Origin: Bacillus sp. V2I10
GTDB taxonomy: Bacteria; Bacillota; Bacilli; Bacillales; Bacillaceae
Direction of reading: 5' to 3'
NCBI RefSeq assembly: GCF_030817055.1
Contig: NZ_JAUSYV010000002.1
Span: 1-64,000 of the forward strand
Length of the DNA: 64,000 bases
Shown: one piece after another, positions 8,653 to 16,784 of the stretch
Layout of the letters: each line of letters opens with the position of its first letter
Position numbering within the stretch: the stretch's first letter is position 1
The notes under the pieces: generated by a model
Database searches by the model: none
What the model was told of the DNA's origin: nothing
What the model saw: the letters and a program-made list of their open reading frames with translations, nothing else
Position numbers and translations under genes: made by a program

Positions 8653-8862
8653 TTATTTAACATCATATCCTTGATCATCAATTGTTTCATTTATTTTATC
8701 TAAAGAAACTTTTTCTGAGTTAAACTTAAACATCCACTTTTCCATCTTCTAAATGTACTTTCACTTCACTAACACCCTCAAGTTTTCCTACACTGCCTTC
8801 TACAGTTTTTACACAATGACCTCAAGACATTCCGGTTACATCCAATCCTTTTTTCCTTTACC
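8653..8862 (-). pseudogene. copZ: copper chaperone CopZ (HMA domain), inactivated
   Basis: The minus strand encodes a recognisable CopZ: LDVTGMS-stop-GHCVKTVEGS, then KLEGVSEVKVHLEDGKVDV, frameshift, KFNSEKVSLDKINETIDDQG. The first metal-binding Cys of GMSCGHC is replaced by TGA (minus strand, about 8823-8825). One extra T in a TTT run before the second half shifts the frame. No good start codon is visible. It lies directly after csoR, the usual csoR-copZ(-copA) order, but copA is absent. Confidence 0.8.
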
Positions 8863-8864
8863 TA

Positions 8865-9206
8865 TTATTTTTTCATTAGTTTTTGTATCGTGACGACAAA
8901 CTCATCGAGTACTTCCATATCACCCTCATTGATCCGGTCAACTACACAGCCCTTTAGATGGCCTTCCAGAAGAATTTTTGCAACACTGTTAAGAGCTGCT
9001 TGGGTAGATGCTATTTGTGTAATAACATCATCACAATAAGTATCTTTTTCTATAAGACCTTTAATACCCCTGATTTGACCTTCGACGCGATTTAAACGGG
9101 TTACTAAATTTTTCTTTACTGTATCTGAGTGATGACTTTTTCGGGAAGAAGTATTATAGCTGTCATCCTCAATAGAAAGATCAATTTTCTCAATATCTTT
9201 ACCCAT
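8865..9206 (-). CDS. csoR: copper-sensing repressor CsoR
   Basis: A 113-residue all-helical CsoR/RcnR-family repressor. It has the DNA-contacting VTRLNRVEGQIRGIKGLIE helix and the Cu(I) ligand set Cys58 (DTYCDD), His83 and Cys87 (EGHLKGCVVD). The His-rich N-terminus (SRKSHHSD) may also bind metal. It represses copper-efflux genes until Cu(I) binds. The only visible target here, copZ, is broken, so this copy may be an orphan or act elsewhere. AAGGAGGGAAG upstream supports the start. Confidence 0.9.
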   Translation of the reverse strand: MGKDIEKIDLSIEDDSYNTSSRKSHHSDTVKKNLVTRLNRVEGQIRGIKGLIEKDTYCDDVITQIASTQAALNSVAKILLEGHLKGCVVDRINEGDMEVLDEFVVTIQKLMKK

Positions 9207-9234
9207 TGACTTCCCTCCTTGGAAATAATATACA

Positions 9235-9251
9235 ATACCCCTCCACCCTAT
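9235..9251. promoter_or_regulatory. csoR: probable CsoR operator
   Basis: ATACCCCTCCACCCTAT lies 29-45 bases upstream of the csoR start. It contains the TACCC / GGGGTAT arms typical of CsoR sites, suggesting autoregulation. Confidence 0.5.
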
Positions 9252-9397
9252 GTAAAGCCATTTCTTTTACATGGTTTAGTCATCATCCTTAGTTTAGTGA
9301 CCCCTCCATGTGGAATATGCAATTCATCGGTAATGTGCTACCACTTTCACTGATATTAAGAAAAGTTTTACCGAGCTTATAACACTTCTTGTTCTGG

Positions 9398-9489
9398 ATA
9401 AGCGCCCGATTGTTGAAGACTAATACTATTATGGAAGGCTACTGAATCCAGCTTGCGCTTATTGAACGATTGCACCCGTAGTTAAGTAA
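9398..9489 (+). repeat. long copy (about 92 bp) of the GCGCCCGATTGTTGAA repeat
   Basis: Begins GATAAGCGCCCGATTGTTGA and ends near GCACCCGTAGTTAAGT. The whole block aligns base-for-base, with divergence, to 44476-44567, including the internal GCG(C/T)TTATTGAAC segment. The rest of 9252-9500 shows nothing else I can support. Confidence 0.65.
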
Positions 9490-9502
9490 CTTTATTTCAC
9501 TT

Positions 9503-9757
9503 CTAAAAATCCGCTTCAAAATCTTTAACGTAAACTGCATTTCCAGTAATCATAACTATCTTTATTTTTAGAGACCCTTACCATAACCCAACCATTTTTT
9601 TCAATTTCATGACCTTGCTCTATTATAATTAGAGATTTTTCAAAATTGCTGTTTATGTATTTACCATAAAAAAAGCAGTCTCATTAAAACCTACTTTTAA
9701 AGCGATTTCTTGCATCTCCTCATCAGTAATGAAAGAGCACAATTCTTGCTGCAAATT
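9503..9757 (-). pseudogene. PhzF-family epimerase remnant
   Basis: The minus strand gives CSFITDEEMQEIALKVGFNE followed by TAFFMVNT, the N-terminal part of a PhzF-like protein (usual ...MQ-IA-E-N-SETAF...). After a large internal loss come MIEQGHEIEKNGWVMVRVSK and, in another frame, ITGNAVYVKDFEADF before a stop, which resembles the PhzF C-terminus. Only about 85 of roughly 280 residues remain, in several frames. The start codon is missing. Confidence 0.5.
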
Positions 9758-9805
9758 GTGCCCGCTTAATTACAGGTGTTAAAACATCTAAGAAAAGTGC
9801 TGGTA

Positions 9806-11563
9806 TTACCTTAGACTGCGGGAGAGTTCCGTAAAAATAATTCCTAGAGCAGAGGCACCAGCATCAGGATAACCCAGGCTTCTTTCGCCAACCGTACCAG
9901 CGCGGCCCATTCGAGCAACGATTTCCTTTGTATATTCGGCTCCTTCAACAGCAGCCGCTGCCCCTTTTTCAAAAGCGGTCTTAAAGTCCTCACCAATTGC
10001 TGCACTTTCTGACCATGAATTTGCACAAGGCACAAGCGCATCCACAAGCGTTTTATCGCCTACCTCTGCTCCTCTTCCGAAAGATCGCTCGCCAATCAAC
10101 TGTATACCCTTGACTGAAGCATGCAACAGTTCAGCAAACTCACCTACTGTTAATTCCATTTTCTCTTCCGTAGCCTTACCTGCAGCTCGGAAAGCCGCGC
10201 CCCAAATCGGACCGGAAGCACCTCCACAATGTTCCATAATGACCATAGAGCACGTATCTAGAAAGGACCCTATACTTAAACGTTCTTGATCCAAAATCGT
10301 GCTCCATTCTCGCTTTAATTGCTTGAATCCCTTGGAGACGCTCATTCCAAAATCGCCATCGCCTGCATGAGTATCCAATTCACAGAAAGGCACTTCGTTC
10401 TTGATAATGACTTCGCTCATTTTATCTACAAGATAGATAATATTATCTAATGTAATTGCCTCATCCTTGATGATAGCGTGTTCTTCCGCTGTTTCCGTCT
10501 CAAAGAAAAAAGGCTTTTTTTCTACGTGAGCCTCAATGTCCACGTATTCTACACTCTCAATTGGTCCATCTACTCTAAACGCAGGTGTATTACATTCTCT
10601 TGATAGCAGCGTTTTCAACTCATCGTCCAGTTTCATCACTGTCAGGGAAATTCCGGCCATATCAATACTAGTCATGTAATTACCGACAAATGTTCTATAA
10701 ATTCGTATATTTTTGCTGTTCAACTCCCGAGTAACCGCATTGTTAAAAAGATAGAGCTCTTGCAACGGTGTGCCACCAAAGCCGTTTACTAGGAGAGCAA
10801 TTTCGGCAGGATCATCACCATCTAGTCCTAAATCCTTCAGAAGGTCGGTTGACATGCGTAAGGCCAATTCGTCTGCGGTCGCAACTTTTTCCCGTTTTAT
10901 GCCTGGCTCTCCATGAATACCGACGCCATATTCCATCTCATCCTCACCCAATTTGAAAGTGGGCGATCCATTAGCGGGAACCGTACAGGAGGTTAGTGCT
11001 AGACCAATGGTTCGAACATTTGTCGCTGCTTTTTCCGTTACGGCTTTGACCTGCATCAAATCCCTACCTTCTTCTGCTGCTGCTCCGGCTATTTTATGTA
11101 CCAACACGACTCCTGCAACGCCACGACGTCCTACTGTATAGAGACTGTCTTCTACTGCAATATCATCATCTACCCGGATATATTCTACTTGAATGCCATC
11201 CTCAGCAGCTAAGTAGGCTCCGTTTTTAAAGTTCATTATATCTCCACTGTAATTCTTAATAATCAGTAGGGTACCTTGTTTGCTGGCGGTTGCTTTAATT
11301 GCCTGATATACCTGTATCTGTGAGGGGGAAGCAAACACATCTCCACATACTGCGGCATCCAGCATTCCTTTTCCCACAAACCCCGCATGTGCAGGTTCAT
11401 GGCCACTACCGCCACCGCTAATCAGGGTTACCTTATTTTCGTTCATTTCTTTTTTCTTTATTACCTTAAACTTTTTTAAGAACTCAAGTTCCGGATGAGC
11501 CATTACCATCCCATTGCACATCTCCATGACGAGAGTTTCAGGTTTATTAATGATTTTTTTCAC
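9806..11563 (-). CDS. ATP-dependent dihydroxyacetone kinase (DhaK-DhaL fusion)
   Basis: A 585-residue single-chain kinase that phosphorylates dihydroxyacetone. The DhaK domain (about 1-330) has the substrate loop SGGGSGHEPAHAGFVG (49-64) and the His that forms the hemiaminal with the ketone, His217 (GIHGEPG). The DhaL domain (about 370-585) carries the nucleotide/Mg motif LDTHAGDGDFGMSV and HCGGASGPIWG. Fusion of the two halves marks the ATP-dependent rather than PTS-dependent type. Monocistronic as far as visible, with a cre-like site upstream implying catabolite repression. Start ATG preceded by AGAGGGGGA. Confidence 0.9.
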   Translation of the reverse strand: MKKIINKPETLVMEMCNGMVMAHPELEFLKKFKVIKKKEMNENKVTLISGGGSGHEPAHAGFVGKGMLDAAVCGDVFASPSQIQVYQAIKATASKQGTLLIIKNYSGDIMNFKNGAYLAAEDGIQVEYIRVDDDIAVEDSLYTVGRRGVAGVVLVHKIAGAAAEEGRDLMQVKAVTEKAATNVRTIGLALTSCTVPANGSPTFKLGEDEMEYGVGIHGEPGIKREKVATADELALRMSTDLLKDLGLDGDDPAEIALLVNGFGGTPLQELYLFNNAVTRELNSKNIRIYRTFVGNYMTSIDMAGISLTVMKLDDELKTLLSRECNTPAFRVDGPIESVEYVDIEAHVEKKPFFFETETAEEHAIIKDEAITLDNIIYLVDKMSEVIIKNEVPFCELDTHAGDGDFGMSVSKGFKQLKREWSTILDQERLSIGSFLDTCSMVIMEHCGGASGPIWGAAFRAAGKATEEKMELTVGEFAELLHASVKGIQLIGERSFGRGAEVGDKTLVDALVPCANSWSESAAIGEDFKTAFEKGAAAAVEGAEYTKEIVARMGRAGTVGERSLGYPDAGASALGIIFTELSRSLR

Positions 11564-11737
11564 TTCATATTCCCCCTCTATAAGGTTTGTTATTCTCCTA
11601 GATACTCGTTATTACTTAGAATTTCAAGGGTTTATATTGCATTCTTCACAAAGGATTATCCGTACATTCCCCCTATAGAATGGTTTTGAAAATAGGCGAG
11701 TGCCATTTCAAATGTATTATCCATAACTACATTATAA

Positions 11738-11751
11738 TGTAAGCGCTTTAT
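11738..11751. promoter_or_regulatory. cre-like site upstream of the dihydroxyacetone kinase gene
   Basis: TGTAAGCGCTTTAT matches the CcpA cre consensus core TGNAANCGNWN, with its last two positions off. It sits between the divergent kinase gene and the regulator fragment. The stretch 11564-11737 holds no gene I can see. Confidence 0.5.
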
Positions 11752-11790
11752 ACTAAACGAAAAAAATTAATTGTTTGTCAAAAAAAGTAT

Positions 11791-12093
11791 GTGATATACA
11801 TGAACCAATTAGCCAAAAGCCAGCTTATGGTTGTGTTCTCAAGATCTGGTGAGTCATCCTATGTATTATCAAAAGCTCAGATCGCGAAACGACAGGGAAT
11901 CAAAATTGCGGTTATTACAAGCAGCCAAAACAGTACTTTAGCCGAAATGGCCGACTTGATTTTGCCTATATACGGTTCACGTGAACCTCTTGATGTGTCG
12001 TATAATATTACCTCTTACAACTCGATTGCGGCCCTATTCATTGACCTTCTATTACAGTTGTATATGGAGGTTTTGGGGGATAGCAGGGAGTAA
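11791..12093 (+). pseudogene. C-terminal SIS-domain fragment of an RpiR/MurR-family regulator
   Basis: The 100-residue frame contains the SIS phosphosugar-binding segment LMVVFSRSGESSYVLSKAQI, then GIKIAVITSSQNSTLAEMAD and a C-terminal helix. The N-terminal RpiR helix-turn-helix and the first part of the SIS fold are missing, so it cannot bind DNA as it stands. It opens at a GTG without a clear ribosome site. Confidence 0.65.
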
Positions 12094-12457
12094 AAAAACC
12101 TTAGAGAATTGATATATCTAAACAAGTAGGATACACCAGTGCCAATTAGTGTTTCGAATTTTGGTCTCCCAATGTCTAACACTTTACAGTGATACACCCA
12201 TGAAATGGTTAGTAGGTGGAGAAATTACGAAGAGATTAGTTCAGTTGCTCAGAAAGGTATGGACCGAAGATTCTAAAACAAGTTTAGCTGCTGATACAAC
12301 AAAAAAGAACACAATCTCTAATGATCTTGCTTTTTATTTACTTAGTTTCAAGACTGTTTATTCTCTAATTTTCGAAAAATAGGACACCAAGATCCCTCCT
12401 TCTTTTTTTCATGCAAAAGAGAAGAGTTTAACTATCCTCTTCTCTTGTACATAATTT
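12094..12457. other. gene-poor stretch with terminator
   Basis: No supported gene. A 77-residue open frame at 12149-12382 has no ribosome site or recognisable motif. The stem AAGAGAAGAG / CTCTTCTCTT (12417-12426 / 12437-12446) lies just after the permease stop, with TTTT on its minus-strand side, and is the likely terminator of the minus-strand operon. Confidence 0.5.
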
Positions 12458-13894
12458 TTAAACGAGCCCTGTCATACTATATACCGCGATTACGAAGAAG
12501 ACCGCTACTGTCTTTATGATGGTGATCGCAAAAATATCGCGGTATGCTTGTTTGTGAGTCAATCCTGTGACTGCAAGCAGCGTGATGACAGCTCCATTGT
12601 GAGGCAAGGAATCCATTCCTCCCGAGGCCATCGCGACAACCCTATGCATGACTTCCAATGGAATGTTGAACTGTTCCGCGGCTTTGTAGTATTGTTCACC
12701 CATCGCACTGAGCGCAATTCCCATGCCGCCGGATGCAGAACCGGTAATACCCGCCAGCACATTCGTTGTAACCGCAGAATTGATGAGCGGATTTGTGAAT
12801 GTTTGAGAAATGCCATCGCGGACAACGCCGAACCCCGGCAACGATGAGATTACGCCTCCAAACCCGTATTCGGAGGCGGTGTTCATGACTGCAAGTAATG
12901 CGCCACTGATGCTCGCATTAATTCCTGTCTGGAAGTTCAAGACAACTCCCTTAAAATTATAGGCCATCGTTGCTATTATTCCGATAATTAAAGCCATTTC
13001 AACAGACCAGATTCCAACTACCGCTGTCAAATCAATCTTACCTAGTGCGTCGAGCCCGATCGCTGAAAAATCAAAGCCGTTCGGATACCATTTAGGCAGT
13101 GAAACGGTAAAGACTTTGTTCATCACTCCTACTAAAATAAGCGGAACAAAAGCCAAAGCCTGTCGCCATGGACTCACTTTTACAGGAGGAGCATCAAGGG
13201 TAGGCAGCTTCACTTCAGCAGTTGCTGCCATTTCTTCATTCGCCTGAACAAAGCCTGTGAATCCTTCCCCCGCTGCCTTTGCTTTTTTGACTCTCGACTG
13301 CAAATATAAGATCCCTAAGACGAAGACAAAGATCCCGCCGATAATTCCCAAGGTTGGTGCCGCGTAAATGGTTGTCTTAAAGAAAGTGGTTGGGATTACA
13401 TTTTGAATTTGCGGTGTTCCCGGAAGTGCGTCCATCGTAAATGAAAGTGCCCCAAGAGCGATCGCTCCCGGGATCAGACGCTTCGGAATATTCGCTTCTC
13501 GAAAAAGGTTTGCTGCAAAAGGATAGACCGCAAAGGCGACCACGAACAAACTAACGCCGCTATAGGTCAAGATCGCACACATCAATACAATAGCCAGCAC
13601 CGCTCGTTTTGCACCAACGAAATGGACGATCGTTTTAGCGATAGATGCTGCAATGCCGGACATTTCTACAAGCTTCCCAAAAATAGCCCCGAGCAGGAAT
13701 ACCGGAAAATACAGCTTGATAAAGCCAACCATTTTCTCCATGAAAATATTTGAGAAGAACGGCAGTGTATGTGATGGATCAGTCAGCATAACTGCGAGCA
13801 ATGCACAAAGAGGCGCGAATAATATAACCGAAAACCCCTTGTATGCGACAAACATTAGCAATCCAAGGGATAATAATATAATGAATAGTTCCAT
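12458..13894 (-). CDS. GntP-family permease
   Basis: A 478-residue polytopic membrane protein of the gluconate:proton symporter (GntP)/ion-transporter superfamily, with about 12 hydrophobic segments. It contains the conserved GALSFTMDALPGTPQIQN region and the C-terminal ASGGMDSLPHNGAVITLL. Members carry gluconate, D-serine or short hydroxy acids. I start at the ATG at 13894, preceded by GGGTGA; the upstream ATG at 13915 lacks a site. Last gene of the sigma-54 operon, so it probably imports the hydroxy-acid or diol-derived substrate handled by the three dehydrogenases. Confidence 0.82.
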   Translation of the reverse strand: MELFIILLSLGLLMFVAYKGFSVILFAPLCALLAVMLTDPSHTLPFFSNIFMEKMVGFIKLYFPVFLLGAIFGKLVEMSGIAASIAKTIVHFVGAKRAVLAIVLMCAILTYSGVSLFVVAFAVYPFAANLFREANIPKRLIPGAIALGALSFTMDALPGTPQIQNVIPTTFFKTTIYAAPTLGIIGGIFVFVLGILYLQSRVKKAKAAGEGFTGFVQANEEMAATAEVKLPTLDAPPVKVSPWRQALAFVPLILVGVMNKVFTVSLPKWYPNGFDFSAIGLDALGKIDLTAVVGIWSVEMALIIGIIATMAYNFKGVVLNFQTGINASISGALLAVMNTASEYGFGGVISSLPGFGVVRDGISQTFTNPLINSAVTTNVLAGITGSASGGMGIALSAMGEQYYKAAEQFNIPLEVMHRVVAMASGGMDSLPHNGAVITLLAVTGLTHKQAYRDIFAITIIKTVAVFFVIAVYSMTGLV

Positions 13895-13947
13895 TTCGTC
13901 ACCCTGCCAATTCATGAAAATTCTGTCAATTCACTTGTAATAGATGC

Positions 13948-13972
13948 CTTGCCTGCAGTGAAGGCAGGCAAG
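13948..13972 (-). promoter_or_regulatory. intergenic hairpin in the sigma-54 operon
   Basis: Nine-bp stem CTTGCCTGC / GCAGGCAAG with no following T-run, between the HisD-like gene and the permease. It is better suited to mRNA processing or stability than to termination. Confidence 0.45.
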
Positions 13973-13986
13973 ACTTTCAATGACAG

Positions 13987-15270
13987 TTAATTTGTTACCT
14001 TACTGTAGCGGCGTACCCGAAGCAGCGCTTGCTCACGGTGTCCGGCAAAATTCTCAATCCCACATAGTCGTTCAGCGTATTGACCAATGAACACACTCGC
14101 TTCTGGAGTACATTCCTGGTATGTGCACGTTTTTAAAAATTTGCCAACCCAGAGGCCGCCTGTGTATCGGGCTGCTCCTTTTGTCGGTAAGGTGTGGTTC
14201 GTGCCAATGACCTTATCCCCGTACGCCACATTGGTTTCCGGACCGAGGAAAAGTGCACCATAGTTATTCATCTTATCCAAAAAGTAACGCGGGTTCTCAG
14301 TCAGCACTTCTACATGCTCGTAAGCTAATTTATCAGCCTCTATGACAGCCTCATCTAGACTATCTACTAGAATAATTGAGCCGTTTTCTTCCCAAGCGAT
14401 ACGGGCCACTTCTGCCGTTTCTAATGTCTCTAACTGGCGCTCAATTTCTTTTACCGTTTCAAGTGCCAGTTTTTCCGAAGTCGTGATCAACGCCCCAGGT
14501 GAGGTCGGACCATGCTCGGACTGTCCTAAAATGTCACATGCGACCATCTCGGCATCCACGGTCTCATCGGCAATCACCAGCACTTCAGTGGGACCAGCGA
14601 GAAGGTCAATGCCTACACGCCCGAATAATTGGCGTTTTGCCTCTGCTACATAGGCGTTGCCCGGTCCTACAAGCATGTCTACTGAGCCAATCGTTTCAGT
14701 GCCAATCGCCATCGCGGCCATTGCCTGCACACCTCCAAGGATATAGATTTCATCTGCACCCGCTAATGACATCGCTGCGACAGTGGCTGCAGGGATGTCA
14801 CCGTTTATCGGAGGCGTACAGCCGATCACCCTTTTCACACCCGCAACTTTTGCTGTCAATATACTCATGTGCGCAGATGCCACCATCGGATATCTTCCGC
14901 CTGGTATATAGCAGCCGACGCTTTCGACAGGGATATTTTTATGTCCAAGAATTACCCCAGGAAGCGTTTCCACCTCGAGGTCTCGGATGCTTTCTCTTTG
15001 AGCTTGCGCAAAGCGCCGAATTTGTTCCTGTGCAAATTGGATATCATTGATTGTTCCTTCGGGCACTGAGACGATGATTTCTTCGATTTGCTGCTGTGAA
15101 AGCTTAAAATTTTCCGGTGACCATTTATCAAACTTCTCAGAATAAGACCTTACGGCAGCATCGCCGTTTTTCTCAATATCTTCAATTAGATTTTTCACAG
15201 TTTCATATACTTGCGCTTCATATGTAGCGATTTCTTCTTTGCTCTTCCCCGTCTTTAAAAACTTTGCCAT
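13987..15270 (-). CDS. histidinol-dehydrogenase-family alcohol dehydrogenase
   Basis: A 427-residue Zn/NAD-dependent dehydrogenase of the HisD fold. PGGRYPMVASAHMS (123-136), VGPGNAYVAEAKRQLFG (201-217), LAGPTEVLVIAD and the metal-site GQSEHGPTSPGA (Gln250, His253) are conserved, as is YEHVEVLTENP. No other his genes are near. HisD homologues outside his operons include HpsN (dihydroxypropanesulfonate dehydrogenase) and other hydroxy-compound oxidases, so a catabolic role is far more likely than histidine synthesis. A 24-base gap to the upstream aldehyde dehydrogenase and AAAGGAGGAG before the ATG. Confidence 0.8.
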   Translation of the reverse strand: MAKFLKTGKSKEEIATYEAQVYETVKNLIEDIEKNGDAAVRSYSEKFDKWSPENFKLSQQQIEEIIVSVPEGTINDIQFAQEQIRRFAQAQRESIRDLEVETLPGVILGHKNIPVESVGCYIPGGRYPMVASAHMSILTAKVAGVKRVIGCTPPINGDIPAATVAAMSLAGADEIYILGGVQAMAAMAIGTETIGSVDMLVGPGNAYVAEAKRQLFGRVGIDLLAGPTEVLVIADETVDAEMVACDILGQSEHGPTSPGALITTSEKLALETVKEIERQLETLETAEVARIAWEENGSIILVDSLDEAVIEADKLAYEHVEVLTENPRYFLDKMNNYGALFLGPETNVAYGDKVIGTNHTLPTKGAARYTGGLWVGKFLKTCTYQECTPEASVFIGQYAERLCGIENFAGHREQALLRVRRYSKVTN

Positions 15271-15294
15271 CTGCTTCTCCTCCTTTATTGTCTA

Positions 15295-16755
15295 TTAATA
15301 ACGTGCAGTCAGCACTTTTTTGCGCGTATAAAATTCGACACCATCACGGCCGTTAGCATGAAGGTCCCCATAAAATGACTTCTTATATCCTGAGAATGGG
15401 AAGAACGCCATTGGAGCCGGGACGCCTAAGTTAATGCCAAGCATTCCTGCATCGATGTCGTCGCGGAACTGACGTACTGCCTTCGCGCTGTCTGTATACA
15501 GGCAGGCACCGTTTGCAAATTCCGATTTATTGGTAATTTCTATAGCTTCTTCAAGTGTGTTGACTCGAACAACCGATAATACTGGGGCAAAAATCTCTTC
15601 ATTCCAGATTTTCATGCCTGGCTTCACTTCATCAAAAATCGTCGGCCCGATGAAATATCCATCTTCATTAGGTGACTCATCAGTGCGGCCGTCGCGGATC
15701 AGGCGGGCTCCTTCCTTTTCACCTGCTTCGATGTATTGAATCGTTTTTGCTTTATGGGAGTCACGGATAACCGGTCCCAAAAATACCCCTTTTTCGATCC
15801 CGTTGCCAATTTTGATTTCGTTTGCTGCCTTCACTAAAGAATCCACAAGTTGATCCCCAATTTCACCAACTGCCACTACGACTGCGCAAGCCATACAGCG
15901 TTCTCCTGCCGAACCAAATGCAGCACCGAGAATGTTTGTGACCGCAACGTCAAGATCTGCATCCGGCAATACAATAGAGTGATTTTTCGCACCTGCGAGA
16001 GCTTGTACACGTTTACCGTTGGCTGCAGCAGATTTATATACATATTCGGCAACCGGCTGTGAGCCAACAAAGGAAACGGCTTTCACTTTTTTATGGTCAA
16101 GGATCCCGTTCACCACATCGTGTGCTCCATGCACCACGTTCAGGACACCATCCGGAAGCCCTGCTTCCTGAAATAGTTCTGCCAAGCGATTGGCGAGCAA
16201 TGGCGTACGTTCGGACGGTTTTAATATAAATGTATTTCCGCAGGCAATGGCGAGCGGGAACATCCAGCAAGGAACCATCATCGGGAAGTTAAATGGGGTA
16301 ATACCTCCGACGACTCCGATTGGATAGCGGTACATGCCAGATTCGATGCCAGTTGCGATATCTGGAAGCTGAGTGCCCATCATCAATGTCGGGGCGCCGG
16401 CTGCAAATTCAACACATTCAATCCCCCGCTGCACTTCACCGTAGGCTTCATCATAGCTTTTTCCATTTTCCTTAGTAATCAGGCGGGCTAATTCCTCCCA
16501 ATGCTCGATGAGGAGCTGCTGATAGCGGAACAGAATCCGTGCACGCTTTGGCACGGCTGTCGTTTTCCAAGTCTGGAACGCTTCTTCTGCCACGGCGACC
16601 GCCCGATCCAGATCCTCGCGGTTTGAAAGTGGTACAAGGCTAAGTATTTCACCTGTCGCCGGGTTAGGTACCGCCTCTGTTTTATCGGAAGTGGAAGCCA
16701 ACCACTGGCCTCCAATAAAGTTTTTAAGAATTTGAGTAGCTGTATTTGAAGTCAT
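15295..16755 (-). CDS. CoA-acylating methylmalonate/malonate-semialdehyde dehydrogenase
   Basis: A 486-residue aldehyde dehydrogenase of the MmsA/IolA class. The oxyanion Asn156 lies in ITPFNFPMMVP, the nucleotide loop is FVGSQPVAEYVY, and catalytic Cys287 in FGSAGERCMAC is the MmsA-type motif. These enzymes turn malonate semialdehyde or methylmalonate semialdehyde plus CoA into acetyl-CoA or propionyl-CoA. Second gene of the operon after the iron-type alcohol dehydrogenase, which could make the semialdehyde. No iol genes are nearby, so it is not the inositol copy. AAAAAGGAGGATC precedes the ATG. Confidence 0.87.
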   Translation of the reverse strand: MTSNTATQILKNFIGGQWLASTSDKTEAVPNPATGEILSLVPLSNREDLDRAVAVAEEAFQTWKTTAVPKRARILFRYQQLLIEHWEELARLITKENGKSYDEAYGEVQRGIECVEFAAGAPTLMMGTQLPDIATGIESGMYRYPIGVVGGITPFNFPMMVPCWMFPLAIACGNTFILKPSERTPLLANRLAELFQEAGLPDGVLNVVHGAHDVVNGILDHKKVKAVSFVGSQPVAEYVYKSAAANGKRVQALAGAKNHSIVLPDADLDVAVTNILGAAFGSAGERCMACAVVVAVGEIGDQLVDSLVKAANEIKIGNGIEKGVFLGPVIRDSHKAKTIQYIEAGEKEGARLIRDGRTDESPNEDGYFIGPTIFDEVKPGMKIWNEEIFAPVLSVVRVNTLEEAIEITNKSEFANGACLYTDSAKAVRQFRDDIDAGMLGINLGVPAPMAFFPFSGYKKSFYGDLHANGRDGVEFYTRKKVLTARY

Positions 16756-16784
16756 TTTATGATCCTCCTTTTTAGTAAACGCGT

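Noticed and set aside
8823..8825. Selenocysteine codon in CopZ
   Set aside because: A second, independent frameshift and the lack of a start codon make ordinary pseudogene decay the better reading; kept only as a check.
12149..12382. 77-residue plus-strand ORF
   Set aside because: No ribosome site, no recognisable family, adjacent to a regulator fragment; more likely decayed DNA.
14499..15050. 183-residue plus-strand open frame
   Set aside because: Lies wholly antisense to the HisD-like gene; no ribosome site or recognisable motif. It is a by-product of that gene's codon use.
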